In this document: positions 11,490 to 23,253 of the stretch, in pieces | Numbering within the stretch: the stretch's first letter is position 1 | Layout of the letters: each line of letters opens with the position of its first letter | Assembly: GCA_036874045.1 (NCBI GenBank) | Contig: CM072344.1 | Span: 10,636,501 to 10,700,500 of the forward strand | Direction of reading: 5' to 3' | DNA: 64,000 nt | Origin: Cymodocea nodosa | Lineage: Eukaryota; Streptophyta; Magnoliopsida; Alismatales; Cymodoceaceae | Made by a program: the position numbers and the translations under genes | The notes under the pieces: generated by a model | Database searches by the model: none | Seen by the model: the letters and a program-made list of their open reading frames with translations, nothing else | Told to the model about the DNA's origin: nothing

Positions 11490-14400
11490 TGTTTAGAATG
11501 AAAAAGTGCATAATATTAACGATTAAATGATGGTTAATTGCATAATATTTAGCTTATCATATAAGAATTAAGCTATTATGTTATAATTGCACTGTTATAT
11601 GCTTTAATGAAAGAATCTGCATAATTTCAAGGAATTAGCATTAATTTAGTACATTTTTGAACTGTTAGTAAGTTGCTGGTTTTTTTTATTCTTTAGTATC
11701 CGAATTTTTTGTTATTTCAGAGAGTTATATTACATGTACCAGACAATTATGTTTTAAATGCTAAAAGAATATTTAAGTGAACAGTAACAACTCATTGATT
11801 TAGTGTTCTTTTTGTTAAAAGATCATGTGCTAACTCATTGAGTTACAGGTTTAAAGGTATAAAAAGATCACGTGAGAATTCGTTGAGTTAGTAAGTGAAA
11901 ATCGTAAGTTATATATCTGAACTCGTTAAGTTAGAATTATGCACGTGTTGAATTTAAATGCTTTAGTATATCATGTGAGATGCACATGTTTAACTCGTTA
12001 GGTTAGCATAATTGTACGCATTGAGTTACATGAATACACACTAAGGTAATGCGTTATGTTAGTAGCTTATTTCTTTATTGCACGTGTTTTATAGTTAAAT
12101 CAACGAAGTAAGTCTGTTGAGTTATCTGTAACTCCATGGACCATTTAGTTTCTAATATGCCACCATAGCGATTATAGAAACAGGACATTCGAAGGAAAAC
12201 CACGATTGCATGTATCATGTAGGAATTCATTCATGGAAGGGAGAAGAAATCACCATTGTTGATTTGAATGAAGGAAATCCAACCGATCATCTAAAGTAGA
12301 AGTAATTACTATTGAAGAAATATAAAAGAAGAGGAGAAAAAATGAAAAAGGTGTGGTTGGCAGTGTGTGGTAGTTTGTGTAAAGGTGGAGGATCGTGCTA
12401 ACTGCAGGCAGCATCAAAAGTTCACTAAATCATCCACACCATCACCAACAATTCACCAACATCACCAACATTACCATAATCACCAACCATCGGAGGTCTG
12501 TGAGGATACTTTCTTGATGTCGGGTTGATTTCTAGCCAAACACGGTGCCTGACAACCACTGTGAGGAGTAATCGCGTCACGAGAAGGGAAGCCATTTTCA
12601 CCAAGCACCGACTCATATCTCAAGAGATCGTAAAGCTTCTAGCCTTGGTTTTGGGTTGATGCCAGTATGCTGAAGAGGAGATTGTTCAAGCTTTAATTTT
12701 GCCCATTTTTAATGAATTTTATAAGTAATTTTGCATGATATTATATATCTATGATGGATAAATGATATTAATTATGGGTAATATAAGTCTTGAAATATAG
12801 TGTAATATAGAAATTTAATTAACAAGTGCATCCCCCATTGGATATAATTTTACATGAAACACATTGATTTATTTTGCATGTCCTATGTTGGCTAATGTCT
12901 CTTGGAGTTCAACTTCCATTAATTGTAGGTAACATATATATGGGAGGAGCTTAATGCAAAAGACCGAAGAAGATGTAAAGAATCAAAAGTTGGTGGACTA
13001 AACTTTAAAGAAGAGGACATGCCAACACCTTATTGGCCCTCCTAGATCTATGGCATCTTATTGGCTTGGTGAAAAAACCAAGGTGCCACATCAAAGAGAG
13101 AGAAGACAAAACAACATAAATACAAGGGGAGAGGAATTTCGTCCAACAACTTGGTGTTTCCAAGGAGAGAAAGAAGGAGGAGAAGAAGCTTGGAGGTGAG
13201 GCTTGTGCTTCCAAAGAGAGACCATCCATTCATGCTATTCACCATTCCAAGGGCTAAGGAGAAGACGTCCAAGCTTGGAGGTGGATTTGCTGCCAAGTTC
13301 CATTGAATTCAAAGCTCTAGAGAAGAAGATAAGAAGCTCCTAAGGTAGTGACAACTCTTAGAGTTTATTATTTTCTTGTATAGAAGGAAGAATTGATGAG
13401 AAATGGTGGTGAACATCTCAATTATATGTCTTCTTAGCTAGATAGAGTTCAATGAATGTATATGAATGTTTAATTCTTCTTTTCAACTTCTAATTTGCAT
13501 CCTCTATTCACGTGTATTGTTGGGGCTGTTGGTGAGGCTTTCACACGAGTGAATGACACTCATCAATGGTGGCTTGGCGCATTTGAGAAGAAGGTGTGAA
13601 TTGAAAGAAGAAGAAAATAAGTGTTGATGTTCATTTGAATGAAGAACCTATCACTTATATCTAGTTGTTAATTTTAATTTCAGTAGTTAATTGATTTTGT
13701 TATATCTTATATAGATCACATTTAGTCCTAATCAATCTCAAAAAAGAATTTCTAATGCAAGTAGTATAGTATAGTTTAGCTAGATTAGCAAATAGCATAG
13801 TTGCATGCATTTAGTATAAATTAGAATAGAGTAGTATAGTCTATTGAACCTTCTTGTTTTATTTTTCTTTCCTTAATATTGATGCATTGATATCACTTCT
13901 GAAATCACGTGGAACTTGTATGCATGTTATAATTGAATGAGTTGATAGATTTACAAGTAAAGAAATTGATTCACATCACCATTTTCCACTACAAATTGCC
14001 TTGAAATTGCATGATTTGTGAGCTTGTGTTAACTTTGATTATTCTACATTCACATGTCATTAATTTACTGAAGTATACCTAAGAGCTTGAAGAACAAGTT
14101 GAGTAATAGTTGATTAAGTCATAAACACAATCCTTGTGGAAGAATGACCTGTATTTGCCATGTACACCAAAAGAACTGTGCACTTGCAGTAAAGCTTGAG
14201 CTAAAAATATAGCTCAACAGAGATCATCTTGCAATTCTGGACTTCCGATTCTATAGGGAGAGGAGGCAGAATTGTAAGTGATTAAGTTTTCAGTGGTGTA
14301 ATCGCGTAGCATGTAGTGACAGAAGTATTTATTGTCAATAGAGATTTTTATATTTCACCTTTCGCCCATTTTCATGAACATCTCAAAACAAAAATACCAA

Positions 14401-15075
14401 AAACAACTTATTTGTGTTTATATTTAGTATTTAAGTGTTGTATTGATTGTTTTGTATCATGATTAAAGTTATCATTGTCATTATTGTGAATGTTTTATGT
14501 TTGTTTGATTCAGAAAATAGAACATAGTATTAAAGTTTACTGAAATTGATTCGTTCAAGATACTTAAAGATTTTAATGGTTATAGTTTGAAATATTTGAA
14601 TGTTAGTGTTGCTTAATGATAAATCTAATATTAACTAGCATTAAAGAGCTTAATTGATGTTATTTACAATCTGTGGAACCGCCCAATGGTTGGCCAAATT
14701 CCTTTGTAAATAGCAGTATTAAACTGGAAAGATAGGCTCGTGGAGTTACCTTAAGTCCACGAGATTAGTTCATTGAGTTAGCCATAATTCCACGAACTTA
14801 GTCTATTATGTTAACTGTAACTCAACATAGTGATTACTGAACACATTAAGTATAATATAAAAAACGGAACAGTACATAATTCTTACTCAATTCTCTATGG
14901 GATCGACTTGTACTTGCACACAAATACAATATACACTATGCACTTGCAGTTAAAATACATATTGGAATTAATATCTAATTTGTGTGAAAGGTTGTTTGTT
15001 TACTTCTAAAAAGAAATTATTGATATAAGCATAAAGACAAATTAACCAAGTTCAAAACAGAAGTTAACAAATACA
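11490..15075 (+). repeat. Gypsy (Athila/Tat-like) LTR G1, split by a solo LTR
   Basis: It starts tgtttagaatg after the polypurine tract and ends tacaaataca before a primer-site-like stretch. Without the insert at 12683-14219 and one 5-bp duplication it is about 2.04 kb. From about 12030 on it parallels 17752-19217. The first third carries copies of the TAACTC/GAGTTA module otherwise seen in the A/B copia LTRs. Near 14737-14763 an 8-bp perfect inverted repeat (CTCGTGGA and TCCACGAG) occurs. The block atgcacttgcagt near its end is shared with the solo LTRs and supports the gypsy assignment. Confidence 0.75.
12683..14219 (+). repeat. Solo LTR of a gypsy-type family, copy 1 (1537 bp), with GAGAT duplication
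   Basis: It starts tgttcaagc and ends gctcaaca, so the ends are inverted complements. GAGAT at 12678-12682 recurs at 14220-14224. The copy at 44424-45959 is the same element with only scattered differences, and that one has its own duplication (CCTTC). Both therefore integrated separately. No primer site, polypurine tract or gene lies within. A 3' block with acctgtatttgcc and gtgcacttgcagt is of Athila/Tat LTR type. The open frames on the minus strand near 13005-13296 are chance frames. It looks recent. Confidence 0.9.
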
Positions 15076-15134
15076 AGTTATTTGGTGTTGTTGCCTGGGA
15101 ACCAAACAAGTTCTTTGGTGCCGCCTAAGGCAAC
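15076..15134 (+). other. Gypsy primer-site-like remnant
   Basis: Two adjacent stretches, ttggtgttgttgcctggga near 15081 and ttggtgccgcctaaggc near 15112, resemble the primer site seen at 19225 and 53193, which is complementary to plant tRNA-Asp. The sequence then passes abruptly into copia integrase. The LTR before it thus has a polypurine tract on its left and a primer site on its right. Confidence 0.5.
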
Positions 15135-17342
15135 GAAACATAGAATGTAAAATTAGATCACTTCAGGAAATGTCCAAAACCATGTTAAATGAAAATAAGT
15201 TACCCCTATCTCTCTTGGCAGAAGCAGTTCATACAGCATGTTATGTTATAAATAGAGTACATCTAAGACCAATTTTGGATAAAACTCCTTATGAGATATG
15301 GTATAACAAGGTTCCCAAAATAAGTTATTTAAAACCATTTGGTTGCAAGTGTTTTATTTTAAACACTAAGGAACGTAGAGACAAATTTAGAGCCAAATCA
15401 GATGAGGGTATTTTTGTTGGTTATTCCATTAGAAGTAAGGCATATAGAGTATATAACAAATCAATAAAAACCATTGAGGAAACCTTGCTTGTGAAATTTC
15501 ATGAAAATTCTCATTTGGATTTTTGACATGCTGAAAACTTTGATTTAGAAATTCTCCCAGAAATGGTACCAAATGATGTTGATAGAGAAATTGAAAGATT
15601 ATCTGACGAAATAAGAAATATAAACTTAAATGATGAAGATTTAGAAGAAAATAATGTCATACCTATAGAAAATGTGGAACAACATAGAAATTGGCATTAT
15701 GCTTCATCTCATCCTATTGATCAGATAATAGGCGATCCTAATCAAGGAGTTAGGACTAGGTCATCAGTAGTCAACATTTGTAGTGCTTATTCATTTGTTT
15801 CCTTACTAGAACCTAAGAAAATTGAAGATGCCTTAGAAGATGAATTTTGGTATTTAGCTATGTAAGATGAGCTAAATCAATTTATAAGAAATGAGGTATG
15901 GGATCTAGTTCCATCACCTGAAAATCAGTCCATAATAGGAACAAGGTGGGTATTTAGAAACAAAGTAGATCAGGATGGACATATAGTTAAAAATAAAGCT
16001 AGGTTAGTTGCTCAAGGTTACAAGCAAGAGGAAGGAATTGACTATGATGAAACATTTGCTCCTATTGCTAGACTAGAATCAATACGAATTTTGTTAGCAT
16101 ATGCTTGTTATATGGATTTCAAATTATATCAAATGGATGTTAAGACTGCTTTTTTAAGTGGATATATAAAAGAAGAAGTTTATGTAAAAAACCTCTAGGT
16201 TTTGAAGATTCAAAACATCCCGAGTATGTTTACAAGCTTAAGAAGGCACTATATGGCCTTAAACAAACCCCTAGGTCTTGGTATGAGTGATTATCTAAAT
16301 TTCTTATGAAAAGAGGGTATTCTATGGGAAAGGCAGATCACACTCTTTTTATCAAAAAGGTTGAAAAAGATATATTGGTAGTTCAAATCTATGTAGATGA
16401 CATCATATTTGGATCAACAAATGATAAATTAGTTGAGTCTTTTTCGAAAGACATGACTAATCAATTTGAAATGAGTATGATGGGTGAACTATCATTTTTC
16501 CTAGGCTTATAAATTAAGCAGTTAGAACAAGGTACTTTTATTTCACAAGAAAAATATACTCAAGATTTATTAAAGAGGTTTGGGTTAGACAACACCAAAA
16601 CAAAGAATACATCAATGAGTACTATCACTAAGTTGGATAAAGATGACTCTGGAAAAACTGTAGATATAAAACAATATAGAAGTATGATTGGTTCATTACT
16701 TTATTTAATAGCTAGTCAACCAGATATTATGTTTAGTGTGTGTACTTGTGCTAGATATCAATTTAATCCTAAAGAATCACACCTACTTGCTGTTAAACGA
16801 ATTTTTAAATATCTATTAGGAACCATCAATTTTGGATTGTTTTACTTTAAACACAGTTCTTTAAATTTAATAGGTTATAGTGATTTTGATTTCACAAGAT
16901 GTAAGTTTGAAAGAAAATGTAGTAGTGGCACTTGTCAATTATTAGGAATTTCTTTAGTGTCATGGTTTAACAAAAAACAAAATTGTGTAGCATTATCTAC
17001 AACTGAAGCTAAATATATAGCTGCTGCACTTTACTGTGCTCAAATCCTATGGATCAGACAAACTTTAAAAGATTTTAATTTAGCCTATGAACCAACTAAA
17101 ATTTTCTATGATAGTAGTTCTGCAATAAGTTTGTCTAAAAATCCTATCTTACATTCATGAGCTAAACATATAGAAGTTTGACATCATTTTCTAAGGGATA
17201 ATGTTATAAAAGGAAAAATAATATTAAATTTTGTTCCTACCATAGAACAATTAGCAGATCTATTTACAAAACCCTTAAATGAGAATACATTTTCAAAATT
17301 ATGATTAGAACTTGGTATCTATAGGTTATCTGATGTTTAAAT
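15135..17342 (+). pseudogene. SIRE-like copia pol fragment (end of integrase, RT, RNase H)
   Basis: It begins within the integrase core just before QEMSKTMLNENK and continues through the integrase C-terminal part (FGCKCFILNTKERRDKF). RT follows with [15 protein letters not shown] and YVDD at 16389-16400. RNase H has GYSDFDF, SWFNKKQNCVALSTTEAKY and the end block KPLNENTF. Its closest match in the window is copy B. It starts abruptly in gypsy sequence and has no LTR of its own attached. It is broken, with roughly six interruptions. Confidence 0.88.
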
Positions 17343-17751
17343 TGTCCTCTTCATTGCATAACGTTTTGATTTGTTATAAAGTAGCTTTAGAATTTAATTT
17401 CTTTATTAAAAAAAAAAACTCAAAATATCTATTTTAGAATTAATGTTTACTAGTAGTTAAGAATTTATGAAATTCTGATTTTTATTGAAGTCAATTTATT
17501 TAAGAAAAATTCAAAAAAGGTTACTTAAGGAAAGTTAATTTGATTCAATATGAGTACCAACTATATTTTTATTACTTATGTATATGCTATTATAGAAATT
17601 TTAACTAGAAAACACATAGAAAATATGTACCATCTATTAAAGAAAAGTTATTAACATACTATTAAAAAAAAAATAGGTCTTGCGGTTACCTCTTATTCAA
17701 TTTACTATATTGTATTATTGTTTGTCTGCAATTGCTTGAGTAATTAAGTTA
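17343..17751 (+). other. Noncoding sequence after the copia fragment
   Basis: AT-rich DNA follows the end of RNase H, as in other copia copies here, and passes into the gypsy LTR copy at about 17752. No polypurine tract or LTR terminus is visible at the join. Nothing coding is seen. Confidence 0.5.
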
Positions 17752-19217
17752 GGAATACATACTAAGGTAACGCGTTATGTTAGTAGCTTATTTTTTTATT
17801 GCACGTGTTTTATAGTTAAATCAACGAAGTAAGTTCGTTGAGTTATCTGTAACTCTACGAACCATTTATTTTCTAATATGCCACTATAGCAGTTACAGAA
17901 ATAGGACATTTGAAGGAAAACCACGATTACACGTATCACGTAGGAATTCACTTGTGAAAGGAAGAAGAAATCACCATCATTGATAGGAATGAAGGAAATC
18001 CAACTGATTAACTAAGTAGAAGCAGTTACTATTGAAGAAATATAAAAGAAGAGGAGAAAAATGAAGAAAGTGTGTTTGGTTGTGTGTGTAGAGGTGGAGG
18101 ACCGTGCTAACTGCAGGCAACATCGAAAGTTCACTAAAGCTCCACACCATCACCAAAAATCACCAACATCACCATAATCACCAACCATCGGAGGTCTATG
18201 AGGATACTTTCCTGATGTCGGGTCGATTCTGAGCCAAACACGGTGCCTAACCATTGTGAGGAGTGATCGCGTTGCAGGAAGGGAAGCCATTTTCACCAAG
18301 CACCAACTCATATCTGAGGAGATCATAAAGCTTCTAGCCTTGGTTTCGGGTTGATGCTAGTATGCTGAAGAGGAGATCATCTTGCAATTCTAGACTCACG
18401 ATTCTATAGGGAGAGGAGGTAGGATTGTAAGTGATTAAGTTTTCAGTGGTGTAATCGCATCGCATGTAGTGATAGAAGTTTTTACTATCGATAGAGATTT
18501 TTACATTTCACCTTTTGCCCATTTTCATGAACACATTAAAACAAAAATACCAAAAACAACAACTTATCTATGTTTATATTTAGTATTTAAGTGTTGTATT
18601 GTTTGTTTTGTATCGTGAGTAATGTTATCATTGTCAGTATTGTGAATGTTTTATGTTTGTTTGATTCAGAAAATAGAAAATAGTTTTATAGTTTACTGAA
18701 ATTGATTCGTTCCAGATACTTAAAGATTTTAATAGTTACTGTTTGAAATATCTGAATGTTAGTGTTGATTAATGATAAATCTAATATTAACTAGCATTAA
18801 AGAGCTTAATTGATGTTATTTACAATCTATGGAACCGCCTAATGGTTGGCTGAATTCCTTTGTAAATAGCAATATTTAATTGGAAAGATAGGCTCGTGGA
18901 GTTAACTTAAGTCCACAAGGTTAGTCCGTTAAGTTAGCCATAACTCCACGAACTTGGTTTGTTGTGTTAATTGTAACTCAACAGAGTGCTTACTGAACAC
19001 ATAAATTCCATTATTAAAATAGGAATAGTACACAATTCTTAATCTCTGTAATTGCACACAAATACAATATACATTGTGCACTTGCAGTTAAAATACAAAT
19101 TGGAATTAATATCTAATTTGTGTGAAAGTTTGTTAGATTACTTCTAAAAGTACTTATTGATATAAGCCTAAAGACAAATTAAACCAGTTGTCTAATCTAA
19201 CCTTTCACATCAATACA
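17752..19217 (+). repeat. Second gypsy LTR copy (G2), lacking its 5' part
   Basis: It is parallel to the later part of the LTR at 11490-15075 and has no solo-LTR insert at the corresponding site near 18373. It ends catcaataca directly before a primer site at 19225. The gypsy internal region follows, so this is a 5' LTR. By eye about nine-tenths of positions agree with the first copy. Confidence 0.8.
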
Positions 19218-19224
19218 AGTTTTC

Positions 19225-19244
19225 TAGTGCCGTTGTCGGGGATT
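19225..19244 (+). other. Gypsy primer-binding site (tRNA-Asp type)
   Basis: The site reads tagtgccgttgtcggggatt. The usual Athila/Tat primer site, the complement of the plant tRNA-Asp 3' end, is TGGCGCCGTTGCCGGGGATC, so most positions agree. It lies 7 bases after the LTR end. Confidence 0.75.
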
Positions 19245-21302
19245 GAGAAGCTAAGCAATTGTGAGTGCTGTTTTCTTTTAATAGCAAGAGGAGTGTTGTG
19301 TGTTTTCTTCTATAATTGAGAATATGGCATATGCTTATGTTCAAAGATTTATGAGACCTATAATTAGCATATGTGAATTCCACAATTTGGAAGGTCACGA
19401 CATTTCTGATTGTTTGAAACTGAGACAATTGCAGATGGTTAGATCACATGAACAACAAATGAATTATCTTCACTATAATAGATCTGAGTATGAGAATCCT
19501 ATGGTTTACCCAACTAATGGTCAACTTAGAATGTGTAATATGTTGAGAGACAAGGAAGTTTGGGATAGGTATGACAGACTAGAGTGTAGCTTAGAACAAA
19601 ACATAGACAAACTAGAACAATAAGTGTCAGCAACAAGAAGTCAACCAATTAAACTATAAGGAAGCATATTTAGAACCTAAAATTGATATCATTTATGAAA
19701 CTAAAAAAACCATTATGAAAATTGATCAAAAATTGAATGCAATGAGTTTAGATGATCTGGAAAGAAAACTAAAAGCATTGGATGAATTTACAATAAAATT
19801 ACAAGTTATGCAACAGGAAAACACAAATGAAAACTTTAATGTTACAGATCTGCATAATTTGTAAGACATACAAACAAAAGAAAATACCAATGCAATAGAA
19901 TTTAAAGAATGCAATTTAAAACTAAAAATAGTTGAAGATCATAATCAAGAAAATGATATACAAGAACATCAAGAAAGTAATGAAAATCTAGAAGATGTAT
20001 GTATAACATTAAGATCTGGAACTGATATACCACCAAGAATTCAAAAAGAAAATAATAGGAAGGTGGATAAGAGCAAAAATCAAAATGATAAGGAAAATGT
20101 AATATCTGAAAATATAGAAATCAATGAAGAAAAATCTAAATTTGAAAATGAGACTAAAAATGATCAAACAAATCAAATGAAAGAAAAAGAATCTTTTAAA
20201 TCATAATCATTAGCACCCTATCCTGAAAGATTACAACAAAAATTTCCTAAAAAATAAGAAAACATTAGAGAAATTTTTGAAAAAGTGCAAGTTAATATTC
20301 CTTTGTTAGACTTATTACAGAAAATGCCACCTTGTGATAAATTTCTTAAGGATTGGTGTACTAAGAAAAGAGAGCAAAAAGTTTTAAGGAAAGTCTTTTT
20401 AGCTGAGTAAAGTAGTTCCCTATTTCTGCCACAAATTCCTAAAAAGTTATTTGATCCTAGAATTCCTATTATATCATGCACCATAGGAGATACCCTTCTA
20501 GAAAGAACCTTAATAGACCTAGGTGCAGGTATAAATGTTATGCCAAGTGATATATTTGCATCCTTAGGATTAAAAGGCTTAATTCCTACTAGGACTGTTA
20601 TTCAATTAGTTGACAGAAGTATAAGATACCCTTCAATTAGCTAACAGAAGTATAAGATACCCTAGAGGAAAAATAGAGGATGTCTTAATTAAAATCAAAA
20701 ACTTCATATATCCTATTGATATTGTAATTTTGGATTCCCAACAAATTAAGCATAAAAGTAGTGATACATCTTTAATTTTGGGAAGACCATTTTTAGCAAC
20801 ATCAGGGGCTGTTATAAATTGTAAAACTAGAATTATGAAGTTAGCATATGGTAATGAGGATACTCAATTAAACATTTTCAAACCAGAAAAGTTTGAGGAG
20901 TTAGAAATGTCCTTACATACTATAGACTTTTTAGAGGATGAAGGAGATATGCTAGATGATGTGATTCAAGAAGAACTAAATAGGCAACTAAATTCTAAAA
21001 ATTTAGGAGAAAGTGAAAGCATAAATGTAGAGGGAGATCAAGAAGAAATTAATATAGAAGATGATGATGTTTAGTTTGGAGCTCTAGCTTCTGATGGGCA
21101 ACATTTAGATTTAAAACCTTTGCCTCCTGAATTAACTTATATATTTCTGGAAGAAAACCGAACATGTCCAATCATTATTGCTTCAGATTTAAAAGATGAT
21201 CAAATTGCTAAATTAAAAGATGTAGTAAAAACTTATAAAGAACCAATAGGATGGACTATGACTGATATAAAAGGGTTAAGTGCAACTTTATGCTGTCACC
21301 AC
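19245..21302 (+). pseudogene. Gypsy copy G internal 5' region: zinc-knuckle-like motif, protease, start of RT
   Basis: Only about 130 bases after the primer site comes CEFHNLEGHDISDC (19372-19413), spaced like a retroviral zinc knuckle. A Lys- and Glu-rich linker follows, then VTLRSG-type sequence. The Athila-type protease has DLGAGINVMP (DLGA at 20516-20527) and LILGRPFLATSGA (about 20770-20810). The RT N-terminal region (YKEPIGWTMTDIKG, about 21235) is cut by the S-family LTR at 21303. No capsid-type gag domain precedes the knuckle, matching the arrangement in copy F. The remainder of this copy is not in the window. It is broken, with about six interruptions. Confidence 0.8.
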
Positions 21303-23200
21303 TGTTAGTTCATTTATTTTATCAGTTAATTTTGATGATGAAAAACATGTGGTTTAATTATTTGTGTCATGTGTTAGATGTCTTTTTACTCAAATCAATT
21401 TTGGCTAACTACTTTGTTCTCAAAATCTTTTAAATTAGATTTCAGTAGGTTATTTTGTCTACAGTGTTTTGATCGGAGAGTTATTTTATAAGTCACCGAA
21501 CAAATCGGATGGTTATGTCTCTCTCTCCTGGCTTTTCAGACGGTTATATCAGTAACTATCCGAAAAGTATTTATCTTCGGTGAGTTAAGTCTTTTTATGT
21601 CCGGATATGATTTTTATGGTAAGTCTCTAAAATTCCTTTGGTTTTGGATAGTTAAGGTTTTTATTCTGGAGATTTAGCTATTTATTTGTTTTTAATATAT
21701 TTTTGGTTACTTTCTTCTAAAGGACACGTGTCAGTCTTTCATCGCTTGACTTAAGTGACTTTTCGGAAAGTTACGATGTAACTATCCGAAAACTCTTAAG
21801 AATTGGAGAGTTATCTTCAATAAGTATCCGAAAATTGTTTTAAGCTTCGAATGGTTGAGTTTTCTTTTATTTTCTGACTTAAGTAACTTTTCGGAAGGTT
21901 ACCTATGTAACTATCCGAAATGACTTAAGGATCGGAGAGTTATCTTTATAAGTATCCGAAACATGTCCACTCTATCAGATAGTTTATTTTTTAATATTTT
22001 ATAACGCGATTTCTGAAGGACACATGTTTCATTTTTAATACATGACTTAAGTGGTCTTTCGGTAAGTTAGTTCAAACTATACGAAATGATTTTGAGTTTC
22101 GGCAAGTTATTTGTTTAAGTCTCCGATTTTCTGAAAGCCTTCGAAGATTTTATTTCTACAGAAACTGCAACTATTATTAATTGACTAATCTTTGTGGCAA
22201 GATATCTTTTGATTGCAGATCTCAACTTTATTATGATTGAAGGTTGCCGGAATGAATTCCTGCATAAGGCATCTAACCATTTTAGAATTCTTTCCACTTA
22301 TGCAAATCTTGAAGGAAAAATAAAAAGGGTTTTTGTAGAAAATTGAAAGAGACACAGAATTTTTCAACACTCGAAAGGAGAATTTATCTATTCAATAATT
22401 TTACAAACATCTTGAAGATTCGGCTGCAACAAAGTTTAGAAGATCATCAGCTGTATATCCATCAAGAAATCTCCTCAAAGCTTCTGTGTCAACTCTTCAT
22501 AGGAGTTGATCTAGTGTTGTGTGTCATTTTCATTTTGAGTTAGTAACTCCTGGTTTTAAATTGTATTCTCATTTACTTGTAAACCTTCACTCATAAGGGT
22601 GTTGTGAGTATACCTTCACAAGGTCGGGGCCTTGGTGAAGAGAGTGAAGTGTGGTACTTCACTTGCTCAAGATTGGGGTCTTGAGTACACAAAGTTGGTG
22701 CTTTGTGTGAGGTTTTCTTCAGCCTTTAGAAACATCTGTAAGGTTGTTGCTTAGCCTGCAAAAGTACCTGTAAGGTGTTGTGAGTATACCTTCACAAGGT
22801 CGGGGCCTTGGTGAAGAGAGTAAAGTGTGGTACTTCACTTGCTCAAGATTGGGGTCTTGAGTACACAAAGTTGGTGCTTTGTGTGAGGTTTTTTTTAGCC
22901 TTTAGAAACATCTGTAAGGTTGTTGCTTAGCCTGCAAAAGCAACTTGTTTAAGGTTTGTGCTTAACCTTAAAAGCACTTAGTGGAATTCTCGAGGTTGTG
23001 GCCTTGAGGAGTGGACTACCCAGTTTGGGGAACCACTATAAATCTCTTGTGTTCTTTACTTTTTGCATTACTAGTTTTAATTCTAAAATCAATTAATTAG
23101 GGTTCATTAGTGTCAACAGCTTTCGAATTTTTTAAAAGCAAAATAAACTTTATTAGGACACTATTCACCCCCCCCTCTAGTGTGTCATTCGATCCTTTCA
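21303..23200 (+). repeat. S-family LTR b (1898 bp)
   Basis: It starts tgttagttcattt and ends cgatcctttca, followed two bases later by the primer site. It is longer than LTR c mainly because of a 176-bp tandem duplication (units starting at 22598 and 22774). The stem-loop train of the family occupies about 22610-23045, with four stem-loops doubled by the duplication. U3 modules with TTCGGA...TCCGAA arms are present throughout 21480-22130. Confidence 0.9.
22598..22949 (+). repeat. 176-bp tandem duplication in LTR b
   Basis: Units 22598-22773 and 22774-22949 begin ggtgttgtgagtatacc and are nearly identical. LTR c has a single unit starting at 32759. The unit contains the first several stem-loops of the family's train. 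Confidence 0.85.
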
Positions 23201-23202
23201 AG

Positions 23203-23214
23203 TGGTATTAGAGC
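23203..23214 (+). other. Copia primer-binding site (initiator-Met type)
   Basis: tggtattagagc lies two bases after the LTR end. Plant copia elements usually have tggtatcagagc, complementary to initiator tRNA-Met. One transition separates the two. Copy D has the same variant. Confidence 0.85.
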
Positions 23215-23253
23215 TTGATTATCTCTGTAATAAATTTAATCAATCTAAGATCA

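Noticed and set aside
12425-13296. Several 60-80 codon frames on the minus strand
   Set aside because: They lie within an LTR and a solo LTR. The frames at 13005-13296 have no family resemblance, and near-identical copies of the solo LTR do not preserve them meaningfully.
23203-23214. Possible tRNA-like sequence at primer sites (also 41951, 19225, 53193)
   Set aside because: Only the complement of a tRNA 3' end is present. No cloverleaf can be formed from the surroundings.
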